Shown piece by piece: positions 1 through 8,489 of a stretch of DNA of 50,703 nucleotides (its first letter is position 1; every line of letters begins with the position of its first letter). A model generated the notes under the pieces. The model was not told where the DNA came from, ran no database searches, and saw nothing but the letters and a program-made list of their open reading frames with translations. The DNA comes from Peptoniphilus obesi ph1. Its GTDB lineage: Bacteria > Bacillota > Clostridia > Tissierellales > Peptoniphilaceae. The stretch spans positions 80,984 to 131,686 of the forward strand of contig NZ_HE978582.1 in assembly GCF_000311865.1 (NCBI RefSeq), given 5' to 3'. The translations under genes were made by a program, and so were the position numbers.

Positions 1-613
1 TATAGGTTGACAGCTTCTCTATCATTTCTTCCCTATGACCTTGCATTTTATCCTTTAACTTCCCATATTCTTCATCGGTTAAGGAAACATTTTTATATTC
101 TCCATAAAGGTTGGGGGATATTTTTTCTATCTCCCCCTCTTTTTCTAACTCTATATCTATCTCTTTATCTATCTCTATATCTCCGTTGCAGTTTTGTTGC
201 AAAAGGTTGCAAGGTGTTGCACCAGTGTTGCATTGCAACGCTTTTTGTCCTCTCGATTTTCTTGAACGCCTTGTAGAAGCTGTTTCTGAACCTATAAGAC
301 TTGGAATTTCTGTTAAAAAATACTCGTCATTTTCTGTAATTATCTCCATCAATCCTTGTGCTACAAGATAATTTACTGTAACCATTACATCATCTTCCGT
401 TTCATCAATCGTTAAGGCAAGCTCTTTGATAAAGTCTGTTTCTACTCCATCATAATACAGCTTCCCACTATCTTTTAAGCTAAGTAAAAGCAATTTAAGA
501 TAAATGATTGTATAGGTATCTCCTCCTGATATTTTTCTTAGCCTTTTGATTCTCTTATCTGTAAAAAAATCTTCTTTCAATTTTAACCAATAGTATCTTC
601 TGTTGTCTGCCAT
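1..613 (-). CDS. Phage replisome organizer-type replication initiator (3' end cut by window)
   Basis: An open frame starts at the ATG at 613 and runs off the window after 204 codons. The N-terminus (MADNRRYYWLKLKEDFF, then KRIKRLRKISGGDTY) is typical of the phage replisome organizer N-terminal winged-helix family. That domain covers about residues 1-115. A Cys/Asn-rich and then Glu/Ile/Asp-rich linker follows (about 120-165), and then a C-terminal module beginning at YKNVSLTDEEY. These proteins bind origin repeats and recruit the helicase loader. The start has a GGGGAGG site inside the end of the relaxase gene just upstream, so the two are translationally linked. The linker-coding DNA carries GTTGCA repeats at 10-11 bp spacing, a possible intragenic origin. 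I infer that it replicates the excised IME. Confidence 0.85.
   Translation of the reverse strand, partial: MADNRRYYWLKLKEDFFTDKRIKRLRKISGGDTYTIIYLKLLLLSLKDSGKLYYDGVETDFIKELALTIDETEDDVMVTVNYLVAQGLMEIITENDEYFLTEIPSLIGSETASTRRSRKSRGQKALQCNTGATPCNLLQQNCNGDIEIDKEIDIELEKEGEIEKISPNLYGEYKNVSLTDEEYGKLKDKMQGHREEMIEKLSTY
186..237. repeat. GTTGCA iteron-like array inside the IME initiator gene
   Basis: TTGCA occurs at 186, 197, 207, 217, 228 and 233, with most copies 10 or 11 bp apart (one helical turn). The spacing is not a multiple of three, so it is a DNA-level rather than a protein-level repeat. A purine/AT-rich low-complexity tract (about 125-185) lies next to it and could be an unwinding region. 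The layout resembles phages in which the initiator gene contains its own origin. Confidence 0.6.
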
Positions 614-615
614 TT

Positions 616-2268
616 TTATCTTTCCTCCCCTTTATTTTTATAATTTTCTTTAGCCTTTTCTTTTGCTTTTTGTTTGTACTGACCCTTTCTTTCCTCTTGC
701 TCTTGAAATTTTTTCAGTTGTGCAATTACACTTGGTTTATCTCCCCTCTTAATTGCCTTGTCTATCTCTATGGATAAATCTATTCCATACTCATCATTGA
801 CAATCTTTACTGCATATTTGATATGGTCTATCTGCTTAAATTCATCTTGTACTTTAGCTTTATCTTCCGTTAAACTTTGTATCTCATTTTCAAGACTTGA
901 TATTTCTTTTTGCCAATCACTCGACTTTATGGCTGATGTCCCGGTGATTTTTTCTATGGTCTTTCTTGCTCTTAGGTATCTGTCTATTTCTTTTTTATGG
1001 GAATTGTAAAAGCTGTCTTTGAATATGGTTTTGCTCTTGTATTCCTGATAGACCTCTTTGTTTTCTTTGATAGAGTCTATGCAGCTTACACACTGATTTA
1101 AGTCTTTTATTCTTTGTGTTTTACTCTGAATATCACCACTTATCTTTTTACTTTGCTTTGCCAGTTCAATGACTTTTTCTTGTAGGTCTGCTATGGTTTG
1201 AAGTTTATTATCTTTCAAATAGTAGATTGCTTTTACAAATCTCTTTAGGTCTGCATTCCCCTTTTTTATCTGTCCGTAGTAGGATAAATTTTTTGATTTT
1301 TCTCCCTGTATCTCGTTGTAGATAGAAATATATTCATAGAGGTTAAAGAGTTCCGCTTTATTCTCAAGTTCATCTTTCTTGGTCTGTTTATACTCATCGT
1401 ATTTTGCTTGCAGATTTCCAAGTAAAGAGTCTATCCAATAGGTGATTTCTTTTATCTTGTTCTTGATGGCTTTTACTAAGGAATTATGCTTTTTGATTTC
1501 TCTGTTGATGTTTCCTTTGTCGGTTTCTATTCCTTTTTTCTCTAAGGCACTGGCACTTGCTCCTAAATGAATGGTTGGGATTTCTTCTATCCCTTGTCTT
1601 TTGTAGGAGCGATGATCCACTCTCTTTTCCTGATGATTTTTTTCTAAATACTGATTACAAAGGCTTGCAAAATTCTCTCTCCATTTCTCTGCGTTGCCTT
1701 TATCGTTCCAGTCCGTCAGCTCTACTTTTCTTGTTTTGTAGTTACCGCTTTTTAATTTTATCTTTTCTCCGTTTTCATCAAGAACATATTCTTTTTTGCT
1801 TTTTGCCTGCCACTCTCCTTTTTCATTGATTGGTCTAAGGGTAGTCATAATATGAGCATGGATATTGTTATTTTCTTCATCACTTTCATCATGGATTGCA
1901 AGGTCTGCTATCATTCCTTTTGACACAAAATTTTTTTGTATGAATTCGGTAATGAGTTTTTTATTTTCTTCAAAAGATAATTCTTTCGGTAAGGCGATAA
2001 TGAAGTTTCTTGCAAGCTGTGCATTGCTTGCTTTCTCATTTAGTTCAATGCTATTCCATAAAGTAGTTCTATCTTTTAATGCTATGGGGACATTCTCCGG
2101 CAAGAAGATTTCTGAATGTAAAAGTCCTTTTTTATTATGATAGTCATGAACTTCTCCGTCCCATTCATTTTTGATTTTCTCACAAGAGATATATGCTGCA
2201 CTTGCAACTGCTGATTTACTCTTACCTCTGCTTATCATAGAAATACTAAAGTGAAATGTTTCTGCCAT
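616..2268 (-). CDS. mobL: MobA/MobL family relaxase (MOBQ)
   Basis: A 550-residue protein with the MobA/MobL relaxase domain in about the first 230 residues. The AAYISCE motif places the likely nucleophile at Tyr26, and the metal-binding histidines lie in NNNIHAHIMTTLRPI (about 134-148). The rest is a long Lys/Glu-rich coiled coil. The family nicks one strand at oriT and pilots it through a conjugation channel supplied by another element. The RBS AAAGGAG precedes the ATG. A matching IncQ-like oriT core lies just upstream (2418-2428). The stop is three bases from the start of the replication initiator, so replication and mobilization genes form one unit. A coupling protein and a type IV pore would have to come from the ICE. 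Confidence 0.93.
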   Translation of the reverse strand: MAETFHFSISMISRGKSKSAVASAAYISCEKIKNEWDGEVHDYHNKKGLLHSEIFLPENVPIALKDRTTLWNSIELNEKASNAQLARNFIIALPKELSFEENKKLITEFIQKNFVSKGMIADLAIHDESDEENNNIHAHIMTTLRPINEKGEWQAKSKKEYVLDENGEKIKLKSGNYKTRKVELTDWNDKGNAEKWRENFASLCNQYLEKNHQEKRVDHRSYKRQGIEEIPTIHLGASASALEKKGIETDKGNINREIKKHNSLVKAIKNKIKEITYWIDSLLGNLQAKYDEYKQTKKDELENKAELFNLYEYISIYNEIQGEKSKNLSYYGQIKKGNADLKRFVKAIYYLKDNKLQTIADLQEKVIELAKQSKKISGDIQSKTQRIKDLNQCVSCIDSIKENKEVYQEYKSKTIFKDSFYNSHKKEIDRYLRARKTIEKITGTSAIKSSDWQKEISSLENEIQSLTEDKAKVQDEFKQIDHIKYAVKIVNDEYGIDLSIEIDKAIKRGDKPSVIAQLKKFQEQEERKGQYKQKAKEKAKENYKNKGEER

Positions 2269-2404
2269 CTGTATAAGCTCCTTTCATTTTTTTGTTTGTT
2301 TTCAGGTAAAGGAAAAAGCAGACAGGTTATTTTTTGTATCTTTTCCTATCTGCTTCATCAATACATTTTTATTAAGTTTTGGATTTTCAAAGACTTGCTA
2401 AAAT

Positions 2405-2450
2405 CCCTTAGTTTTTCTAAGGGCGCAATTATACACCCTAAAGGGTGCTT
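2405..2450 (-). other. Candidate oriT (IncQ/MOBQ type)
   Basis: On the minus strand the inverted repeat CACCCT-TT-AGGGTG (2434-2447) is followed by TATAATTGCGCCCTTA. The core TTGCGCCCTTA lies at 2418-2428. This is the layout of IncQ-type origins: an inverted repeat, a short AT spacer, then a TGCGCCCT nic core. A second hairpin CCCTTAG/CTAAGGG (2405-2423) overlaps the core. It sits directly upstream of the relaxase gene, as expected. By analogy the nick would fall after TGCG. Confidence 0.75.
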
Positions 2451-2515
2451 TGCGTTCTGCGAAGCTTTTTGCCCTTGCAGGGAGCTTCTGAAAAAACTAA
2501 GTTTTTTTATTCTGT

Positions 2516-2845
2516 CTACTCGATGTCTGTTTTATCTTCTGTATCTTTCCCATTTATCATTTCTTCATAGGCTTGTCTGTATTCTTCTGTATCAGTAGCA
2601 ACTTTAAGTAATTCTTCTATCTCCTCATTGGTGAATATTAGAGGTTTTTTAATGACTCTTTCTACTATCAAGCCCCTTTGAATAAGCCTGTGATTTCTTC
2701 TTCTTCGTTCCTTTTCATTTGCCAGCTTTTCTAATTTCTTACCTTGATTTTGTAATTGCTTCAGCTTTATATCGCACTTTTCTCTTTCTTCCTGTAGTTC
2801 AGAAATTTGTCCATGTACTTCCTGTAATGTGTTTTCTTTCTTCAT
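2516..2845 (-). CDS. DUF3847 family protein
   Basis: A 109-residue soluble protein. The first half is a coiled coil rich in Glu, Lys and Gln. A basic patch RRRRNHRLIQRGLIVE (about 48-63), typical of DUF3847 proteins, follows, and then an acidic C-terminus. These proteins are usual companions of MobA/MobL relaxases in Firmicute mobile elements. Their function is not established; a role as accessory mobilization or DNA-binding protein is only an inference from position. The gene lies between the sigma-like regulator and the oriT/relaxase. Confidence 0.8.
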   Translation of the reverse strand: MKKENTLQEVHGQISELQEEREKCDIKLKQLQNQGKKLEKLANEKERRRRNHRLIQRGLIVERVIKKPLIFTNEEIEELLKVATDTEEYRQAYEEMINGKDTEDKTDIE

Positions 2846-2885
2846 TTTTCATTCCTCCGTTTTAGTATTTATTTGTTTCTATAAA

Positions 2886-2921
2886 GAAAGGTTAAGCACC
2901 TTTTTTGACACTTAACCTTTC
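2886..2921 (-). terminator. Hairpin after the sigma-like gene
   Basis: Perfect 11-bp arms GAAAGGTTAAG (2886-2896) and CTTAACCTTTC (2911-2921) lie between the sigma-like gene and the DUF3847 gene. The T-tract on the minus strand is poor, so it may be a weak terminator or a processing site. Confidence 0.5.
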
Positions 2922-2928
2922 CAAGTTT

Positions 2929-3345
2929 TTAGATTTTATCTTCTAAAATCTTTCTCAGTTTTTCTAAAATTCTGTCCCTCCTCCCGCTGATTGCTTGATG
3001 TGTAACTTTCTCTCTTCTGCTGATTGACCTTAGGCTTTCTTCTTTGTAGAAGATGGCTTCCATTAGCTCTCGTTCTTCTTGTGTTAGAGTATTTAATGCT
3101 TTATGAAGTTCTTCAATTCGCATTTTTACTTCTACAATTTTTTCTAAGTCTATTTTTTCATCTATGATGTTATCTACAAAGTGTCCATCATGATCCAGTG
3201 CTGAAAATGGTATAACATTATGCTTCCAATCTTTTCTTTGGAGATATTTTTCATGCTCTGTTATCTTCCAGTAGGCTTTATAGACTTCTTCACTTACAGG
3301 TACGGCTTTTCCTTTGACATAAAGGAAATATTCTTTTTTGTCCAT
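2929..3345 (-). CDS. Sigma-70 region-4-like regulator of the IME
   Basis: A 138-residue protein. The C-terminal part (about 88-136) has a region-4 type helix-turn-helix: LTQEERELMEAIFYKEESL, then a recognition helix around KVTHQAISGRRDRIL. The N-terminal part, with the WK-rich segment near residues 25-50, is typical of the small sigma-like proteins carried by Tn916-like and related elements, where they control element genes. It probably drives transcription of the mobilization or recombination genes. It is flanked by two hairpins and is likely monocistronic. RBS GGAGG precedes the ATG. Confidence 0.8.
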   Translation of the reverse strand: MDKKEYFLYVKGKAVPVSEEVYKAYWKITEHEKYLQRKDWKHNVIPFSALDHDGHFVDNIIDEKIDLEKIVEVKMRIEELHKALNTLTQEERELMEAIFYKEESLRSISRREKVTHQAISGRRDRILEKLRKILEDKI

Positions 3346-3391
3346 TGTGTAATCCTCCTTTTTATGCTCTCTGTTTTTGCTTTTTGAGAAT

Positions 3392-3433
3392 AAAAAAAGG
3401 AGGACTTCTACACTTTGGTGTAAATAGTCCTCC
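3392..3433 (-). terminator. Rho-independent terminator of the ABC/ECF operon
   Basis: Arms GGAGGACT (3399-3406) and AGTCCTCC (3426-3433) enclose a second stem TACAC/GTGTA. On the minus strand the hairpin is followed by a run of seven T (3392-3398). It lies 170 bases past the ABC transporter stop at 3602. In the 168 bases between I see only AT-rich sequence. Confidence 0.85.
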
Positions 3434-3601
3434 GAAAAGAAATGAATCTATCTTTTCTTTAGATATATTTAGTTGCTTGAGATAATAAGAAACTATAAGG
3501 CAAGAAGAATTTTTTGTTATTTCTTTCTTCTATATGAAAAGTCTTTTTCATCTTACTCCCCCGTTTCTTACATCTATCTAATATTCATATATCAAACCTT
3601 T

Positions 3602-5344
3602 CTAAACTACCCATTCTTCAGATTGTTTTCTGATTTCAATAAAATCCTTATATATTCCATGTTTAGATACAAGTTCACTATGTGTTCCTACTTGTTTTAT
3701 AACACCGTCTTTTAAAACAACTATCTGATCTGCATTTTTTACAGTAGAAAGCTTGTGTGCAATTACAATAACAGTTTTGCCTTTTAATAAGTTTTTCAAA
3801 GCAATCAATAATTGTTTTTCATTTTCTGGATCTACGCTTGAAGTTGCCTCATCAAGAATTACAAATTTACTTGGCTTTAACATAGCTCTCGCAATAGATA
3901 TTCTCTGGCGTTCACCTCCCGATAGGTTTGAACCCCCTTCTTGCAAAACAGTATCATAAGCTTTTGGCAATTTCATAATAAAATCATGGCACTGAGCTTT
4001 TTTGGCAATATCTATCATTTCTTCATCTGTTGCATTTGGATTACCAAACTTAATATTGTTTTTTATGGTATCATCAAAAAGATACACGTCTTGAAAAACA
4101 AAGCTAAAATTTGAAAGCAATTCATCATACTTGTACTGTTTAATATTTAGATTTCCAACTTTTACTTCGCCAGAATTTACATCCCAAAACCTCGCCATTA
4201 AATTGCAAAGTGTTGTTTTACCACTTCCTGAAAATCCAACAAGAGCAGTTGTTTTTCCATCTGGAACAAGCATACTTAGATTATTGAAAAGATTTTCTTT
4301 TCCATAAGAAAATGAAATATTGTTCATTGATATTTCTGCTTTATCTACTTCTGTCATTTCACCTTCTTCAATTACAGGTAAATTTCTTAAATTTATAACA
4401 GTATTAAGATTTCGTACAGCAACACCCTTAATACTCTGCATACTTCCTGCTAATTCAAATCCAGAAAAAACAACAAAACTCATAACAATTAATATAATAG
4501 CTTTAGTAACTTCAATATCCCCTGATAAATATCTTATGATAGAACTAAAAATTATCACACAAATACCAAGTTTAAATACTAACAAGAATAAAAACTGTGT
4601 TGGAACTAAAATTTTTTCTACAGCAAGGAAGCCTTTGCGACTTTTTGTAATACTTTCGTTTAGTTCCTTAACTGTATTTTGATCTTTTCCAAATGCTTTA
4701 GTTATTCCTATCCCATTTACATACTCAAGCATTTTTTCACTTAAATCCAATTTAAGTCCTAACAATCTCTCTGTTAGTTGATCTGTGCTTTTTTGTGTAA
4801 ATAAGTTTACTAAGGTTCCAACAATCAAAGTCAACAATATAATTATAGCTGTTGCAAAATCATAAGGTAGTATGAAAATAACCATAATTAATGTCTGTAT
4901 TGTACCTACAAGCATTTGCTCAATAATAAAAACTCCTATTGTTTCAAGTTCACCTATAACAGTTGACAATGCTCCTGCTATATTCCCTAAAGAATTTGTG
5001 CTGAAATATCCCATGTTTACATTTTTTAAACGATCACCAATATATAATCTATTTTCTGCTCCTAAATTGTACGAAGCAATATATTTGTTTTTATCAGCCA
5101 GATATCCAAATATAATTTTTCCCACCACACTTATAGCTGCAATAATAAAAACAATATACACATCTTTCATTAAAATGCTTTGGTTCGTGAATATATTTTC
5201 ACAAATTTTGGTCAAACATAATAGAATTGCACCTAAAGAAACTCCTTCAAATACTCCCTTAAATATATCAAAAATAAGCATTTTTGTTATTTTATTTGAA
5301 TATGACCCTGACACCTCATATAAAGTTTTTATCAATTCTCTCAC
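3602..5344 (-). CDS. ABC transporter half (permease-ATPase fusion), second of a pair
   Basis: A 580-residue protein with an N-terminal six-helix ABC type-1 (exporter-fold) membrane domain (about 15-315) and a C-terminal nucleotide-binding domain. The Walker A motif is GFSGSGKTT, the signature LSGGERQR, and Walker B FVILDEATSSVD. It follows its partner with a one-base gap and must form a heterodimer with it. Pairs of this fold linked to an ECF module resemble YbtP/YbtQ and IrtA/IrtB siderophore importers, so metal-chelate uptake is a reasonable guess. Multidrug export is the alternative. It is the last gene of the cargo operon, with a terminator downstream. Confidence 0.9.
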   Translation of the reverse strand: MRELIKTLYEVSGSYSNKITKMLIFDIFKGVFEGVSLGAILLCLTKICENIFTNQSILMKDVYIVFIIAAISVVGKIIFGYLADKNKYIASYNLGAENRLYIGDRLKNVNMGYFSTNSLGNIAGALSTVIGELETIGVFIIEQMLVGTIQTLIMVIFILPYDFATAIIILLTLIVGTLVNLFTQKSTDQLTERLLGLKLDLSEKMLEYVNGIGITKAFGKDQNTVKELNESITKSRKGFLAVEKILVPTQFLFLLVFKLGICVIIFSSIIRYLSGDIEVTKAIILIVMSFVVFSGFELAGSMQSIKGVAVRNLNTVINLRNLPVIEEGEMTEVDKAEISMNNISFSYGKENLFNNLSMLVPDGKTTALVGFSGSGKTTLCNLMARFWDVNSGEVKVGNLNIKQYKYDELLSNFSFVFQDVYLFDDTIKNNIKFGNPNATDEEMIDIAKKAQCHDFIMKLPKAYDTVLQEGGSNLSGGERQRISIARAMLKPSKFVILDEATSSVDPENEKQLLIALKNLLKGKTVIVIAHKLSTVKNADQIVVLKDGVIKQVGTHSELVSKHGIYKDFIEIRKQSEEWVV

Positions 5345-5345
5345 T

Positions 5346-7058
5346 TTATATCACCTCGATTTCTTTAGATTCTGTATATACATCCCACATTTTTTTGTAT
5401 CTCCCATTTAACTCTAGTAATTGTTTATGAGTGCCTTCTTCAATTACTTCTCCATTATCCACCACAATTATTTTATTTGCATTTACAATTGTAGATAACC
5501 TGTGAGCTACCATAATCACTGTTTTATCTTTAATTAACTTATCAATAGACTGTTGAATAACTGATTCATTGTCAGGATCAGAATATGCTGTTGCTTCATC
5601 AAGTAGTACAATAGGACTATTCTTTAAAAAACACCTAGCTATTGCAATTCTTTGCTTTTCTCCTCCAGAAAGATTTGCTCCTCCCTTTCCTACAATAGTT
5701 TCATATCCATTTGGTAGGCTCTTTATAAAATTATAGCAACTCGCTTTTTCACAAGCCTCTTTAATTTCATCCATACTCGCATCTTCCTTCGCCATCTTTA
5801 AATTTTCTAATATTGTTTTATTAAAAAGAAAGTTTTCTTGTGACACATAGCTAACAAGCTCCATATTCTGTTTTAAAGGCAATTCGTTCAAATTTGTTTT
5901 TCCAATTAAAATTTCTCCATTAGAAACATTCCAAAATCCTGCGATTAGTTTTGTAATAGTAGACTTTCCACTACCTGAATTTCCAACGATTGCAGTTAAC
6001 TCATTTTCATTTGCTCTAAACGAAATATTATTTAATACATTCTTTGACTCTTCATATGCAAATGTAACATCTTTAAACTCTACATCATAAGATTTTATGT
6101 CTCTTACTTCTTCTCCTCTTTTTAAGTTAGGAATTTCCATTATCTTTTTTATTTCTTCAAATACAACTTTTATATTTGCTATTGTTTCCATATGACTCAT
6201 AGCTTTTATTAATGGTTTATATGAAGCATATGATAGCAATATACACATGATAAGAGTCCCTACTTCAACACTACCCTTCATAAAGAAATACAAGGAAGCT
6301 GGTAAAACGAATACCATAGTTGACGGGATAGTTTCCATAGTTGCTGTCATTGAAAAACAAACACTCAAGTACCAATCAAGCATTGCGTTCTTATTTTCTT
6401 CAACAGTCTTTCTAAATTTCCCAAATGATGATGCTGATTTATTAAATGCTTTTATAACTTTAATACCATTTACATATTCAACCATTGTCGTATTCATAGC
6501 TTTAGCTGCTTCTTGGTATCTTTTAGATTTTTCTTCATAACCTCGCATCATTAACATTGAGAACAATAATCCCAATGGAATTGTAAGTAAATTTGCAATT
6601 CCTATTCTCCAGTCCATTATAAAAATTGTTATGATCAATACTATAGGAATAAATATATTAGCAATAACTTCTGGAATCACATGAGCAATCGGTTTTTCCA
6701 TTTTATCAAGTGTTTCCACCATAAATTGAGACCACTGTCCGCTGCTTTTTCTTTCAACTTCTCCCATAGAAATTTTACTTAATTTGTCAGCTAATAACTT
6801 TCTTTTATCTTCAATAATCCTGTAGGCAAGATTATGAGAAATAATAGTAGATATTTCATGAAATAATATACTTGCTAAAAATCCCAAAAATACAGCAAAA
6901 ATATATGGATAATAATTATTTAAATTTGTATTTTTTGCAACCAAGTTATTAATAATGGCTGCTACAGAAAAATAAGGTATTACACCAAATCCTACTCCTA
7001 TTATCGCAATGAATACAGCTGCGAAAATCTTGCTTTTATGTCCCTTTAAGATATCCAT
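5346..7058 (-). CDS. ABC transporter half (permease-ATPase fusion), first of a pair
   Basis: A 570-residue protein with a six-helix exporter-fold membrane domain (about 10-300) and an ATPase domain with GNSGSGKST, LSGGEKQR and IVLLDEATAYSDPDNE. The D-loop reads AYSD rather than the usual SALD. From memory this A-x-(A/S)-D form is common in IrtA/YbtP-like siderophore importers, which supports uptake over drug export, but this is not proof. It starts four bases after the ECF ATPase stop, so all five transporter genes look co-transcribed. Confidence 0.9.
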   Translation of the reverse strand: MDILKGHKSKIFAAVFIAIIGVGFGVIPYFSVAAIINNLVAKNTNLNNYYPYIFAVFLGFLASILFHEISTIISHNLAYRIIEDKRKLLADKLSKISMGEVERKSSGQWSQFMVETLDKMEKPIAHVIPEVIANIFIPIVLIITIFIMDWRIGIANLLTIPLGLLFSMLMMRGYEEKSKRYQEAAKAMNTTMVEYVNGIKVIKAFNKSASSFGKFRKTVEENKNAMLDWYLSVCFSMTATMETIPSTMVFVLPASLYFFMKGSVEVGTLIMCILLSYASYKPLIKAMSHMETIANIKVVFEEIKKIMEIPNLKRGEEVRDIKSYDVEFKDVTFAYEESKNVLNNISFRANENELTAIVGNSGSGKSTITKLIAGFWNVSNGEILIGKTNLNELPLKQNMELVSYVSQENFLFNKTILENLKMAKEDASMDEIKEACEKASCYNFIKSLPNGYETIVGKGGANLSGGEKQRIAIARCFLKNSPIVLLDEATAYSDPDNESVIQQSIDKLIKDKTVIMVAHRLSTIVNANKIIVVDNGEVIEEGTHKQLLELNGRYKKMWDVYTESKEIEVI

Positions 7059-7061
7059 CTT

Positions 7062-8477
7062 TTACCTTCTTTCATAAAATCTTTTTATTCTGCCATCGCA
7101 AATTTCCAATAATTTATTACATGTACTATCAATCAATTCATTATCATGCGTAACAATAAATATAATTTTATTATTTGAAAATTCTTTAATGACTTTGCTT
7201 ATTTCGAGCATATTTGTATAATCAAGTCCACTCGTTGGTTCGTCCAAAATAATAATTTCTCTATTCATTAACATCCCCAATGCTACAGAAAGTCTCTGCA
7301 TTTGACCTCCTGATAAGCACATAGGATGACGATGATCTAATTTTTTAAGATCTAATTTTTCTAGAATATTATCTATTTGCTTTTCATCTATTTTAGAATC
7401 AAATAAACTAAATTCATCTCTTACAGATTCCGAAAAAAACTGATGAATTACATCTTGCATAACCATATAACAAAGTTTTCTTCGTTTTTTATATTTTATG
7501 GGACTTCCTTTATAGCTTATTTTTCCTTCGTTTTCTTTCAACAGTCCACACAAAATTCTCATTAATGTTGTTTTTCCTTGACCATTTTTACCTGTTATTG
7601 CAATAATATCTCCCTTGTTTCCGGAAATATTTATCTTATCTAAAATTTTTTGTTTCTTATTTTCATATTCTAAATTTGAAACTACAAAGTCATCAGATTC
7701 ACAAAATGTGACAGGATTTGCAAAATCATCATTTTTCTTTCTTACAAAAGTTCTAAGTCCTAGTTTCTTTCGTGAGTCATCACTAATTGAAGAAAATTCC
7801 ACATTTGAAAAAACATATTTTATTTTTCCGTCTTGTAAATAAATAGCTCTATCAATTAAATCCATTAAATAATAGAGTCTATGTTCAGAAATAATAATTG
7901 TCTTGCCCTGAGTTTTAAGATTTATAAGCATCTCTCTTATTCTTTCAATGCCATACTCATCAATATTTGCAGAAGGTTCATCAAACACATATACATCTGG
8001 ATTGGTAGCATAAATAGATGCAATAGCAAGTAATTGCTTTTCTCCACCTGACATCATAAAAACATTTCTGTTTTTTAATCTTTCAATTCCCAAATCACGT
8101 ACCACTTTAAAAACTTGTCTTTTTATTTTATCAGGGTTTTCACCTAAATTTTCTAATCCAAATGTTAGTTCACTATCTGAATCTAAATTAAAAAACTGTG
8201 TTTTGGGGTTTTGAAAAATTGTTCCCACTTTTTCAGAAATTTCATATATCTTCATTTGTTTTGTGTTTATCCCATTTATAAAAATATTTCCTAATAAATT
8301 TCCCTCTAAAAAATGAGGAATCAATCCATTGATTAATTTTGTTATAGTTGTTTTCCCAGAACCAGATTTTCCGCATAATAAGATAACTTCTCCTTGATTA
8401 ATCTTTATTGAAATTTTCTTTAACTGTTCTTCTAAGCTTCTCTTATAGGAATATGAAGCTTCATTTATATTAATCAT
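7062..8477 (-). CDS. ECF transporter ATPase with two fused nucleotide-binding domains (EcfA-EcfA')
   Basis: A 471-residue protein with two ATPase domains in tandem. The first has GKSGSGKTT, MSGGEKQLLA and VYVFDEPSANID; the second has GKNGQGKTT, LSGGQMQRLS and IIILDEPTSGLD. No membrane segment is seen. It powers the adjacent EcfT/S component. Fusion of the two ATPases is a regular variant of ECF systems dedicated to one substrate. It lies 12 bases after EcfT. The start is ATG with weak Shine-Dalgarno complementarity. Confidence 0.9.
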   Translation of the reverse strand: MININEASYSYKRSLEEQLKKISIKINQGEVILLCGKSGSGKTTITKLINGLIPHFLEGNLLGNIFINGINTKQMKIYEISEKVGTIFQNPKTQFFNLDSDSELTFGLENLGENPDKIKRQVFKVVRDLGIERLKNRNVFMMSGGEKQLLAIASIYATNPDVYVFDEPSANIDEYGIERIREMLINLKTQGKTIIISEHRLYYLMDLIDRAIYLQDGKIKYVFSNVEFSSISDDSRKKLGLRTFVRKKNDDFANPVTFCESDDFVVSNLEYENKKQKILDKINISGNKGDIIAITGKNGQGKTTLMRILCGLLKENEGKISYKGSPIKYKKRRKLCYMVMQDVIHQFFSESVRDEFSLFDSKIDEKQIDNILEKLDLKKLDHRHPMCLSGGQMQRLSVALGMLMNREIIILDEPTSGLDYTNMLEISKVIKEFSNNKIIFIVTHDNELIDSTCNKLLEICDGRIKRFYERR

Positions 8478-8489
8478 GTTTCGTACCTC

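Noticed and set aside
125-185. Possible CRISPR or satellite repeat in the TCTATCTC tract
   Set aside because: The units are too short and irregular; it encodes the acidic linker of the initiator.
111-371. Plus-strand open frames at the left edge
   Set aside because: They are antisense shadows of the replisome organizer gene, with Ser/Ile repeats arising from its low-complexity linker.
4872-5411. 179-residue open frame on the plus strand
   Set aside because: It lies antisense to the ABC transporter genes and has no RBS or family resemblance; its hydrophobic composition mirrors the membrane helices.
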